This document shows, in pieces, positions 1-12,500 of a stretch of DNA of 64,000 nucleotides; the stretch's first letter is position 1, and every line of letters begins with the position of its first letter. The stretch lies in the NCBI GenBank assembly GCA_023079485.1, contig CM041108.1, positions 62,001 through 126,000 of the forward strand, in the 5' to 3' direction. Source of the stretch: Archilochus colubris (taxonomy: Eukaryota; Chordata; Aves; Apodiformes; Trochilidae). The position numbers were made by a program, and so were the translations under genes. The notes under the pieces were generated by a model, which made no database searches, was not told the origin of the DNA, and worked only from the letters and a program-made list of their open reading frames with translations.

Positions 1-288
1 AAAAAGAAGGGTCAGCAGACATGCCAAAAATAAAGTCCAGAGCAAGCAGAGGTTTCACTCCTCTTGTCCTTTTTGTTAAAAGCTGCATAAAATGGCATCC
101 CAGAAGAATTTGGAGGGTATTTCTTCATGGTCACTGGAGACTTAAACCCTCTTAAAGCATTAACAAGAGCTCCAAGTTGAAGTTAAGTGAGCACATACTT
201 TAATAAAAACATACTGAGCTCCAGGATACCCGGATCTGGGCTTTCAGGGGAGGTGACAAGAACAAGCAAGTGACCCAAGGAGGCTTCC
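1..288 (-). other. PRDM10: PRDM10 3' UTR, partial
   Basis: Sequence directly downstream of the PRDM10 stop with no competing coding signal. The only poly(A)-signal-like motif seen on the minus strand is ATTAAA at 199-204, so the UTR may end about 20 nt beyond it or continue past the window edge. Confidence 0.55.
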
Positions 289-528
289 TCATTCGTGTTC
301 TGCTGAGAAAGTTCTTGGTTTGGTGATGTGCACCTCGCTGCCACCATTCCCATTGGTGGTTGTGGTGATGATGTACTGGGTGGTTTGCTGCTGCTGGCTG
401 CTTGTTTGGGATTCCAAGGGATCCGTGTGGGATGGGGGCTGGGAAACACCAACCTGCACCTCACTGGAGAGTGAAGAGTTCTGTTTGACATCCAGCTCAG
501 GCTGACCTTCAGATATCACATAGTGAGT
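289..528 (-). CDS. PRDM10: PRDM10 terminal coding exon (1133-1211) and stop
   Basis: [20 protein letters not shown] onward, [31 protein letters not shown], then RTFSAEHE and TGA at 289-291. I remember the human protein ending at HITKP, so the last eight residues look like a C-terminal read-on past a lost stop. Acceptor CCACACAG. The 3' UTR runs on below 289 and probably leaves the window; a variant poly(A) signal ATTAAA (minus) lies at 199-204 but its use is unproven. Confidence 0.92.
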   Translation of the reverse strand, partial: THYVISEGQPELDVKQNSSLSSEVQVGVSQPPSHTDPLESQTSSQQQQTTQYIITTTTNGNGGSEVHITKPRTFSAEHE

Positions 529-3500
529 CTGTGTGGGGAACAAAGAAATCTTGACACACTTGCTGTAACTTCTGCTCTAACCTTCCTGTTGCTGGAAGAC
601 ATTTTGGTAGGGACAAAATATTTTTAGATCAAGCTGTATTTATCTCTCTATATTTAAATGAATTTGAGAGCAATAAAAGCCATCTCTCTATATTTAAATG
701 AATTTGAGAGCAACAAAAGCCTTGTCCTTTGTTTTGAAGTATGCTGGACTAGCTGGCATCTGGTTAACTTATGAGTGGTTAAACTAATTAATCAATTAAC
801 TCATCATTACAAATTAAAATAGCAGTTTTGAATACAACTATTCTGACGGTTGTTGCTGTTTCTCACATGTTCTAGCAGAAGCTGTATGGCCAGAGGTCTA
901 ATATCAATGCCCTTTCAGTCTGGACCTCCTCAGGTACACCATTATTCTATCTGTGCCCCAGTCATCCCTATAACCTCCCAACAGAAGGTTTAAGCCTGCT
1001 ACATTATTCTGGATGGAAAAAAAATTTAAAATAAGGGCCATGATTGTTTTCTTTACCTGAGTAACTGCTTTGACTTGTCCTGTGTTGACAGTGGTGACTG
1101 GGGTACCAACAGCAGTCTCTGTGATCACATACTGGCCTTGGGGAATGGTCATCATCTGAATCTCAGATGCTAAAAAAGAAAAAAAAAATGGAAATTGGAG
1201 AATCAAGACCTTCAGTCAAACTCAAAAAACACCTTAAAAATAATGCCCAACATAAGTAACACTTCAAGCCTGAAACAGTGGTTGTTGAGGAGAAATTCAG
1301 GTAGTGTGAAACCCTGGAACACTGTACAGGCCTCAGAAGAATTATGCCAGGCAACATCAGGTGCAGAGTGGGCAATTCATGCACAGACAGCTCGTTCTGT
1401 TCTCACCCAAGAAATCCTAGAATTACAACCCAGAAGTGCATGACATTTCATGTCATCATTTTCTGGACAATTCTTTCAAGCATCCATCCAAATTTGAACA
1501 AGATGGTGTCCAACACATGGCTAGATGCTCTTGCAAATTCTTTGGAATCAAGAAACTCAGTCTGCCTGCCCAAACCACCCAACAGATAATTACAGAACTC
1601 CAGTCAAAAAGCTGGTACAACCATTTCCCTTGTCTACAACCTTTTCTTAGATTAAAAATACTGCTGGTGCTTACAATAGCTGCGAAATGAGTTCCAAGTG
1701 CTGGGAAGGTAGGTGTGCTGGACTGCAGAGCCCTGCTGCTGCTGCTGGAGGCCTTGGTTTGGTGTAGATGTTGTTGTCTGCATCTGTGAGGGGCTGAGTT
1801 CCTGCTGGGATTGTTGTGAGGAGGGGCTCAGAGGCTGACCCCCAACCTGGAAATAACACAGGAAGAGTTCTCAGTGTACTTAGGATTGCATGTCTCTGAG
1901 CTGGAACAAACATATCACTTTATTAAGGGAAACCACAGGGAGTTTCCACGGCACAAGAACTGCAAAAGCTCTCCTCCCTCTCCTCCAACTTGCTTCATTC
2001 TTGCTTCTTACTAGAAGGGACTGAGAAACTGAGACATTGCTTGCCAAAGGTCACACAGCAAATCTGGCAGAGAGCTGAGAGGTTAAAAACTCCCTAACAT
2101 CACCAAGAGCTGAACTTCAAATATTTGAGAAATGCCACTTTCCATTTATCCTATCTTTTAAATGGCTAACTTCCTTTGAGCTGCAGATCTGCCTGTTCAC
2201 AGCCATTCCTCTACATTATATAGACAGAAAGAAAAATAAACCACAATACCCCCCATAGAGCCTAGGAACTTGTGGGAACCACGTGGTGATCCCAGAGCTG
2301 TACATGTGGAGCCATTTAATGTGTGGTCCTTTAAATTGCATAGAAAAGCCCCTCTCCTGCATCAGCACATGAGCAGCCTGGTAGGGAAGAGATTTCCTGC
2401 CCAAGAAGAGTGAAATACCTGTGATGATGACTGAGTTGCTGGTGCTGGCTCTGTCACCTGGATGTGCTGCACCTGGATGGCATGTTGGGCATATGTCTGG
2501 GGGTCATGAAGCTGCCCAACATCTACTGTGGAGTGCTGGGACTGGTGAGGTGAGGTAGCCTGGAGATGAGAAAAACAAATTAGAGGCATACACTTCAAGA
2601 TAATCAACCTCTTCTGTGATACAAGGTGTGGAACAATGAGGTATGAGGCTCAGTGAGGCCATGGAGCAGTCTTGTTCAAGCTTTTGTTTATTCTCTTTCC
2701 ACTGCTGGAAAATAAAGTGTCACCAAGATGGGATAGCAATGGAAAGGACTTGCCTGAAGTCACCCAGGCTGTCTGTGGCAGGGGATGGACTCAAATTCAA
2801 GGGTCTGAAAAGCAGGATTAGTGTCAGTCCTTGGATCATCCTTCTTTGCAAGCACCTTTCTATAAAATGTACAGATAGTGATGACCTGCAGATCCAGTCC
2901 TGCAGTTTTGCATCAAGACAAGAGCTCAGGGTCAAACTGACTAAAAGCTTTCTGGAGCAACACTTGCTAATAATACCAATTGGAGTAATTTAATTACAAG
3001 CCTCAGAGCTTGATATTAACTGGAGGAATCAGCATTCACACTCTTGTATCATTAGAACAGCCAGAGTCAATATTAATTGGGGTCATTGTTTAGGCCTTTA
3101 CTAACCAAATTCATACCTAATTTGTAATGAGGGGCAGAGGGAACACAGAACTTCAGATTCAAATATAAACACACTGCAGCTCCAGCTCCTCTTAGTGGAT
3201 AACAGATTCAAAGGCTTTCTTGCAGCTGGCCCAGTTATTTTCCTCACCTCAGTTACTCCAGTCACATTCTGATTTACTTTTGGGAAGCTGTTGAGCATCA
3301 CAGAGAATTAATATTTTAATAGAGGGAAAAGCAAGCACTTTCTATACTTCCAAAATTTTGGCTCTTTATCACTGAGAAAAAGGAAGAACAAAATTTGTCT
3401 TCTCAACTGCAAAAAAAGGGTCACCCACTGACCCACTTTTCTTGTTGCTGGAAAACCTTCCTAGAGACTCAAATGAAGGTGCCCAGATGGGCAGAAATAA

Positions 3501-6500
3501 ATTCAGACTGTGATCAGCAAGCTGATCAAGACTGGTGGGACTATTTATGCCCAGCACACAATGCATACAATGGGAACCTTAGCAATTACCTCCCAATTGA
3601 TCTGTAAAAAAAATTAGTCTACATTGCTTTTAGTAAGTATTGCTTAGCAAAGTCCTGAGAAAGCACAGGCTTGACTTGGAGGGGTGAAAACCACATCAAG
3701 TCCTCCAATAAATTACTCACCTGGGCCACTTGAACAACCTGCAGCTGTATGTGCTGAGGCTGCTGCAAGCCTGTTGTGGACTGAGAGACAGGGATGTACT
3801 GGATTCGTTGGTAATCTCCTTGGGGAGTCCTGTAATCTGTTGTGAGGGTCTGGGAGATCTCTGTCATTGCTTGGGTCAGTAAATCTGTTGTCTGAGGAGG
3901 CAGAGAGAAACACCAGATTGTCCACTGCACTGAGTATTTTTGCAGGGCTGTAGTTCTTTCATCACACTGAACCTGCACCACTAGGCCTAGTTATTTATTT
4001 ACAAGAGCTTCACATGTGATGGGGTGACAAGAAAGCACCAGGGGTCATCCACTGGGACTGCTCTCTTCTCTCTACATGTTAGTGACAACCATTAAGGGCT
4101 AACTAAACATACAATAACAAAATTATTTTCATCTGACTTCATGGCTAGACAACAGAAATTCTGCATTTATAAAGAGCTGATTTGGTTTCCAAGTCCAAAA
4201 GTGCTTCTTGGACATATTCTACCTTTTCTCCTCACCTCCCAGGGTGTTATTGTTCTTGACACTGTATTCCTACAAGTGTGTAAGGACATGTGTAAGGACA
4301 TTTAACACCCAACTCTTCAGGTTTATGAAGCCAACAACATCCTGGTTGAATCTGTCCCATTTTCAAACAAAACGTTCTTTAATCCAGTTTCAGTCTTCAT
4401 ATGGGAAGTTTTAAACTGTGGTTATTAAGCTTTTTAAAACTATGCAGCAATCCATTAAAAACTGATTTTCCAGTTTCAGCTGTCACTTCCATAGCAGCTG
4501 GTGCACTAACAGATCAGCCACTGATAGATCAGCTTCTGGACAGTTTTGGACTGTCCAAAGGATTACAGAAAAAATTTGAGTCCCATAAACAGGTTTGATT
4601 CAGTCCCATTCATCATTTAATATGTCCTCTTGATCCCAAGGAACCTCAGGAGAACAGTCCCAGTGAAAATCCACAAGATGTATATCCCCGAGTTATTTAG
4701 GCCTGTGTGAAAATACTGTGTGGAGAGTCAGGGGGGGAAAAAAGACAAAAGCTGCAAAATGAGAAATCCCTTGTTCCTGGCAGAGCTAAACTACAACAGA
4801 TTCAGGAACAGAAGCAAATCTCAAATAATAACCCAACACAGGGTTCCAAATTACACCCCTTCCAAACAAACCCTAACAGCAGGTTTCTGGTTGTTTCCCT
4901 TCACTGGGAAGATTTAAGGTGTCTGGAGTCCTTACCACAACAGTCTCTCCAGTGGTGCTGTCAGTGGTTAGAACAGCAGGAGTGGAGCTGATGACAGCTG
5001 TAGCCAGTGGAGCATGGATTGTGTTTGGGAGCTGAGCAAACTCTGGGTGCTTCTTGCGGATGTGCTGGACCATCTTTGTCTGCAGAGAGATGCAAAACAG
5101 CATGAAAAAGATGGTCAGGAACCCTGCTCTGGGCCAGCTGCAATCAAACAGCCCTGGGGAGTGCAGCTTTTAGGTTTCTCTCAATGAGGCAGCACTCAGA
5201 TTCACATTATGGGATGCTCTGGTTCATGAGAAGCAAAGATGTTAAAGTTGCTGCTGCTGAGGGCTAACTGATAACTCAAATATTGCCCCAAATGTCACAG
5301 CCCATGAGCTTTTTTACTCCAACACAGCCAAATACGTGTGGGACATTTTCCAGAGGTCACCTTCTCTGCATTTTATTTCCCTGCTGCACTCCCTGGTGTC
5401 TCAGCGAGCTGTTTCCAAGCTTCTCTGTTTGTGACTGCACTCTGATAACATTTCTTCTTTCAAGCTCAAGCCCTCCATTTAGAGAACCTTTTTTTTTTTT
5501 TTTTCCATCAGATAACCAAGCTGTGCCTGTGCTGTCAGCACACAGCAGGAAACCAGCACTCTGACTCAGAACAGAGAGAGCTCTGACAGAGAAGAGAGAG
5601 ATGAGGCTATCAACCCTCCCCTGTACCTTGCTGCTGTACTGCTTGGAGCAGTGAGGACAACAAACTGGAGGGGTGGCAATGGTGCCTGTCAGCTGGGTGT
5701 GGGTGCTCAGCATGGGATCTGGTTCTCCAGGGCCTGCAGGACGCAGCTTGCGGATGCTGGGAGGGAGCTCAGCACCAGGATGGTTCTTCAGGATGTGGGC
5801 TTTGCGTTTACTGGCACTCTTGTAGACCTGCAGGGTGAAGGGTTGGAGTGGGAATGGTGTCATCCTGGTGTCTGTGCAGGAAGCAGCTACCAGTTAGCTT
5901 CAGCTACATGGGCTGCAGGTTGCTTTCCACAATGTGTTGGTCTGAATTCCCAAAGAATTGCTGCATAATCCATCGACAGGAATAACAGCTTCCAGAGTTT
6001 AATCAGCAAAAATCAAAGTTTAATCAAAGCAAAACCCCTTTTTGTGTAGCATGAAGAAGCCATTTGAGAACTAAGCAAAAGAGGATGGGAAGATAAAACA
6101 AAAACTTCTTTTTCCTGGTACTTGCAAGTTCCAGTGTCAGAGGAAACACTGACTCACATTCCTGTCATATGGACCTGAGCAGTCCATAACCATTGTTATA
6201 ATTGTCCGGTGGGAATTCATCATGAGGGTTGATGCCCCCACTCTGATATCCAACAGTTCAGGGATCCTTTTAAAATTCCTTTTAGGCACAAACCAATATT
6301 CTGTAAAATTGTTTAAAACATTTTTTTCCCTTTAAAGGAAGGAAGGGGCATCACAGAAAAATGTACTGCAGAGAACAGTCAAAATACAATCCCTTGGTAA
6401 TAACATGGAGAAAAAGCAAAAGCCAGGAAGTAAGAACAGGAACCCAAAGGCAGTGCAGAAGATTCAGGCTCCACTGAACACTGGGAATTACTGGCATGTG

Positions 6501-9500
6501 ACTAAGAAAGCAACTTAAAAGGAATTAAAGACTAACTTTTAGAAGTGATACAGAAACTAAAATAAAGTGGTGTTCAGGAATTATAGATAAAACATGCTAC
6601 TACTGGGATGCAAGAAATGATGCAGAACTAGGGGTGTGCGTGACTGCTTGCTGAATCCCAGGATTTAAGTTTACCAACCTCAAAGACAGCAGAAAAGGAG
6701 AACTGCAGTTTCCTGTTCCCATGCAGCTGCCTTGGCCTAAGTGCACTTTGTCTGTGTTTCTTCTGGATAGTGCTGCAGAAATACAGCTGGCAAGCCCCCC
6801 AAAACAGCTACAGCCCCTGCCAGATGTTTCTATGCAGAGACAAACTGAGTGCACACAGCTCTAGGACTGAGCTCCCCTCTGAGGGGTGACTTGCTTACAT
6901 ACCTTATCACAGTACTGACAGAAGTAATCTCTGTTGGGTTTGATGATGGGCAACGTGAGCTCTGGCACCTCTTCTATTTTCATGTCTGGATGTCTCTTTG
7001 ATAAATGATTTACCTGCAGGGAAAGAAACAAAGAGAACAAGAGAACAAATTACAGATGGAAGTCAAGCAATTGCTTCTTCTCCTAGACCAGAGTCTTGTG
7101 CATTCACAGCTGCTGAAGGTAAACCTGGTAGTGGTAGAGCTCATGGACAGTTTCTCTTATCAACACAAGATGGGAAGGGTTAAAATAGCCTGACAGAACT
7201 GAATGAGGTAATGTAAAGAACCTCTGGCCAGGGAGGCCTTTGCTAGCAGAGATCAGAGCACATGAAATATCTGCAAACAAGATCTTATTAAAAAAATATC
7301 TTGCTGCCTAACAAAACACACACTGGCAGTTACAGATCATGGCCATGAGAGGCCCCTCAAGTAGGGGGAGAAAAAAATAGCAGGAAAACTAAAACAAGGA
7401 TGAATTAGGTAATATATTAATCTCATCTACTAATAAATGAAGATCTGACACATCAGTCAGGAGTAGCACTGAGATCACACACAGAATCACTGAGGCTAGA
7501 ACAGACCTGAGATCACCAAGTCCAGCCTATGATCTAACACCAAGCAGACACACAGCACAGGCAATGAAATGAGCAAAGCTACACATTTGCTGAAGAAACA
7601 AGACAGAGCTGGGTTGTTTTTTTGTTTTTAAATAAAAAATATATAAACTCAGCTCCAGAATTCTCAGCTTGGCAGCACCCTTGTGTTCCGGCCATTGGAA
7701 TTCCATCTTGATTCCTTAACTATTTGTCAAAAGAGTGCAGAGGTTGTAGTAGGGGTTCCCCAGGAACTCACCAACATTCCTCTCCGACGGAAGCCCATCA
7801 TGCAGAGCCTGCACTTGAACATGAAGCTCTCATAGTCAGTGGATGCTATCCGAGGCTTGAAGGTTTTGGAGCGGCTGATCCGATCGGCTTTCTTGGCCTC
7901 CCTCTCTGGGTTGTGCATCCTCTGCATGTGCTCCCGTAGCTTGTCCTTCCTCTAGGGAATTGAGGAGAAAAACAGCAGCATCACTTATTACCCATCACAA
8001 GGAAAAGCCACCATGTGTTTCTTTTTTTTTTTTTTTTTTTTTTAGAGATCTCTTTGGCTTCTCCACACCAAAACAAACCCCTCCCATGCTAGATTTCCTT
8101 TGGATTTATCAAAAATATCAGTGCCCAACCCTGTATGGCTGCAAACTTTCATCCAAATACTCATGACTGAGGAGGACTTCCCATCCTACACTGGGACTGA
8201 ACCTACTGCCCAGATGGATTCCAGCCTTCTAGGCACACACTATGCTTCTTCACCCAAAAGGATTCAGTGCTTCAGGATTCCCTAAGAAACTAAGGGACAA
8301 GGAGCAGGCTGCTGCCACCACCGTGTACCTGGCTCACAGGCTGCTCCACCTGTACTGGAGGGACCTGGAAAAGCATCTGGATGTCATGTGCTGACAAGAT
8401 GTATCCATGGGCACAGGCAACTTGGCCAGGAATGTTATTAACCCATTGATATCATCAAGTCATCAGTTATCTTTTTTGATAAAAGCAAAACAACCCCAAA
8501 GGACTTGGCAACTGAGCTGGGTAATGACCCAGTTCTCAATGAGCAGATGAAGCTTCCTTTGCTATTAAATTATTAGAATTAAGATCTGCTAGGTGAGACA
8601 CCTTTTTACAGCAGAGTATGGGAAGGGGGGGTGTGGATCTCACCCCTCAATCCCTCAGAACGCAAAGCTGTAGCTCACTCATGACACAAAGCAGCACGTG
8701 CAACCTGCAGGCAAGCCCAGCACATTTACACACAACCATTTCATAGAATCATAGAATTGGCTGGGTTGGAAGGGACCTCAAAGATCATCAAGTCCAACCC
8801 TTGATCCACTCCCCCCGTGGTTCCCAGCCCATGGCACTCAGTGCCACATCCAGGCTCTTTGGAAATAGCTCCAGACACGGAGAATCCACTACTTCCCTGG
8901 GCAGCCCATTCCAATGCCTGATCACCCTCTCCAGAAAGAAATTCTTTCTAATCTCCAACCTAAACCTCCCCTGGCACAACTTGAGACCCTGCTCTCTTGT
9001 CTTGCTGAGAGTTGCCTGGGAAAAGAGCCCAACCCCCCCCTGGCTCCAACCTCCTTTCAGGGAGTTGGAGAGAGTGATGAGGTTTCCCCTGAGCCTCCTC
9101 TTCTCCAGCCTCAACACCCCCAGCTCCCTCAGCCTCTCCTGCATCTTGTTTAGACAAAGGCTTTACCAGTCTTAAACCAAGCAATAAATAACCTGCACTG
9201 GTATTTCACATTGAAATACAAGCCTAGACAAGCTGTAGAGAAGAAACAGTGGCAGATGGAAAACTCCTGCTGCAGCAAACACCAAGAGGGATTATACCAA
9301 GGAGAGAGAAACCAAGAGGGAGGGCAAAAAGAAGAGTTTTTCCCAGCCCAAAGCTTGCTGTTCCCAGAAGTTCACACCCTAGAAGCCAGAAACTGCTTTG
9401 CACTCTGTGAGCCTCCCCTTCTCACTACCTGGCTGAGTGTCACCTCCCCTGGTGTCACCTGTCACCTATCCTGGATAGGATCTGTGCTGGATCCCTTCAC

Positions 9501-12500
9501 AGCCTAGTTGCCCTAGTTGCCTTCTTCCACCTTGAAGGGCCTTGTCTGGGCAGAGAATGGTGTTCTTCTCCACTTGTATCAGGAATGATCAAGTCAAGAG
9601 GCACCTTACCTTGAACTGCTTGCCACAGGTGGAACACAAGAAGTCTTTGCGGTCCGAGTGCCGCAACATATGGAGCCGCAGCTTGTCGGGCCGGCAGAAG
9701 GCTTTGTCACACTCTGTGCACTGGTAAATCTTCTCTGAATGGAAGCTCCGAACGTGTTTCTTCACCTACAGGTGCAGATTAGGGACAAAATAGAATTTAT
9801 TCCCAAGAGAAAGGTGTGTGGTGAAGCAGGTTAGGGTTAGGGTTCAGCCTAACGCTTAAGGAAAAAAAAAAAACCAAACAAAAAACCAGAGAGGAAAAAG
9901 GTTCGAAGTTCTCTGATCTGCTTTGGCTTAAAAATTACTTTATCAGAAGAGTTTATATTTTGGCAACAGTTTCTATAAAGCCACAACATTTTTGTGATGC
10001 ATCTGGAGGGACAATTTGATCTCCTCCAGGCTGGTTCCTGAAGGTATCAGCTACTGAGGAGTGGAGCACTTAATGGGCAGCAAAAGCCCAAGGTTCAGTG
10101 TGACTGAAGCAGCCTTCACACATTCATCTGAGGGTCATTTTCTTCATGTAATTTCAAAGAAATCTAAACCCAAGGCCTGGTTACTTTCAGCCAGAGAAAC
10201 TGCAATCACAACGCATTAAAAAAACCCCAAAACTTAAGACAAAAAAGCATTTCCATGGCATTCCAAACAGCAATTAATTTTGCATACTTTGGGACTCTCC
10301 TTGACCTCTTCAAGCACCTAGTGGGGTGTTTTTTCCCCAATAAAGTAACTAACGAGGTCTGACATTTGAAATGCAAGCACTGCTCAAGAAAGGCATCTTT
10401 AATTAATCCTGATCATACATGGAACAACCTGGTATCTTGATCTGTTCCACATGCAAGTAGGCAGCAAGCTATGGTGACTCAATTATTCACATGGCACCAA
10501 ATGAGAAATATCTTTAAATTCTAAAATAGAGCTGGATAGCTGGAAAAAAAACAGCTGTGGGACTTCCTTCTGACTGCCTCAGTTTGATGGGAAAGTTTAT
10601 GGGGAATTAAGTTGCAGTACAACATTTCTGAATCATCTTTCCTTGTTCAGCATTTGCAGAAGATTGTCTTCTGTAACGCCAAAAAGTGTTCAGGACCTCT
10701 GCTTTAGGCATTTTCTGGGGAGAAGGGGCTGCCACTCACACCAAACAGTGACTTCTCATGCCACATTAAAACACAACATCTGATGATTCAGTAGGATGAG
10801 CACTTCACTGGCAGAGGACAACACCCAGCAATGCTTGGTCACTCTTCCTTTTTAATTTCTGACTGACACAGCCCCCTTTATCTTGTGAGAGTGAACTGAG
10901 TTGCAGGGTTACACGAGAACAGTGGTGCAAAATAGATGAACAGAGGGCTTGCAAGAAGACAGGGCTTCTAATCTGCACACCACCTCACCTGGATGAAGTC
11001 TGGGAAACGTTTTTTGCAGGTGGGGCAGGTGAAATAACCATCACTGACATGGATGGCCACATGGTCTTTAAGCAGATCCAAGCGGTCAAAGGACTCAGGA
11101 CAGAATATGCAGGAATATGTTTTCTGGTCCATGTGGAACTTCATGTGGCTCTCCAGAGCCCCACTGTTGATGAAGCCCTTGTTGCAGATGTCACAAGTCA
11201 GAGGGCAGTTCCCTTCCCGCCCATGGAAGCGCAGGTGCTGATCCAGTTTGTCCTTTTCCCGGAAAGCTTTCCCACACTGGAGGCATTTGAAGGGGCGGAA
11301 GGATTTCCGTATGAAGAGGTGCTGAAGAGCTGCATTCTGGAAGAAATTAAAGACACTTTTAGCTTGTGTTAATATGTACAGGTTCCACATTCCAGTATTT
11401 CCCAGATTCTGAACTTCGCGTTTCCCAGATTCCACGCTTTGCGTTTTCCTGATTCCGACCTTAAAATAAATAAGTAAATAAATAAAAAGCTTTTGCATTC
11501 TAGATACTGTCTGCTCCTGGCAGAAGGGGAGGCTGTGGCAGACAGATGGTGAGATACACCTGCAGCTACACACTGGGTTAGCACAGCACAACCCAGGAGC
11601 TTCCTCTCCAATCCCTGTTCTCTGATGATTGAGCCAACCTTTGCCTTTACAGTAGCATTTATCTGTAAAAAAGCCCAAAATCCTGTCTGAAGTGCAGACT
11701 TGGGCCTGAGAAAAGCTGCAATTCCAGCTGATTTTTGAGCCTGGGTCACTAATTCAGCCACCAGACAAAAGAAGGGGGAGCCAGTGCCCTGTCTGGAGCA
11801 GGGCTTACAAAATTCCACAGCCCTTCACAAACTCCTGCACCCAATGTCACCCCAGAGGTGTGCAGCAGGGGGGTAGGATTGCCTGGAAAACTTGTGGTGG
11901 AAAAGGAACTCAAGAGATGGATGTTCTTATCAAAAAGAGCAGAGTTGCAAACCATTCTGGCAGGGGCAGAATGGCAGGTTTGTAAGAAGGTGTAAGCAAT
12001 TCAGTGGTCTTTGCCATTTAGCATTTATCACGCGCAAGCACCTAAAAAAGCAGAAGATACATAAGAGACAAAGACACCAGTGCCAAACAGAGGAACTCTG
12101 GCAGGTTCTGTTGTCTACTCAAAGATTCATGGATTTTGCACACTTGAAATTGCTTTTCTTGGGTTTGCAAGAGACTTTAAGAAGACTGCAAATAGGCTTA
12201 AGGTGTGTTGTATAGATATTTATTTCAAAATCTAACACCTTAGGCTGCTCTTCTCTTTCTCCACCCCTTCTGTGTACAATTCCTCTTCTCAGTCCCTGTT
12301 TTGGTGTGTGTTTTCTCTCAGTCTACTTTTCCTGAAATATTTTGTGATCTTTGTTTCTTTTCTCCCCTTCAGTCCTGACACCAGCACTGCCAGCTGGTTC
12401 TGAGAAAGAAGAGTTAGGAACTTTTATGCTGGAATGAGAGAACAATCTGGGAACCCTATGAAATGCAGTGCCAAGAGATTAAATTAGCAAACCTGAGTGA

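Noticed and set aside
9831..9844. Telomeric repeat as a fusion scar
   Set aside because: Only about two units; too short to claim an interstitial telomere or chromosome fusion.
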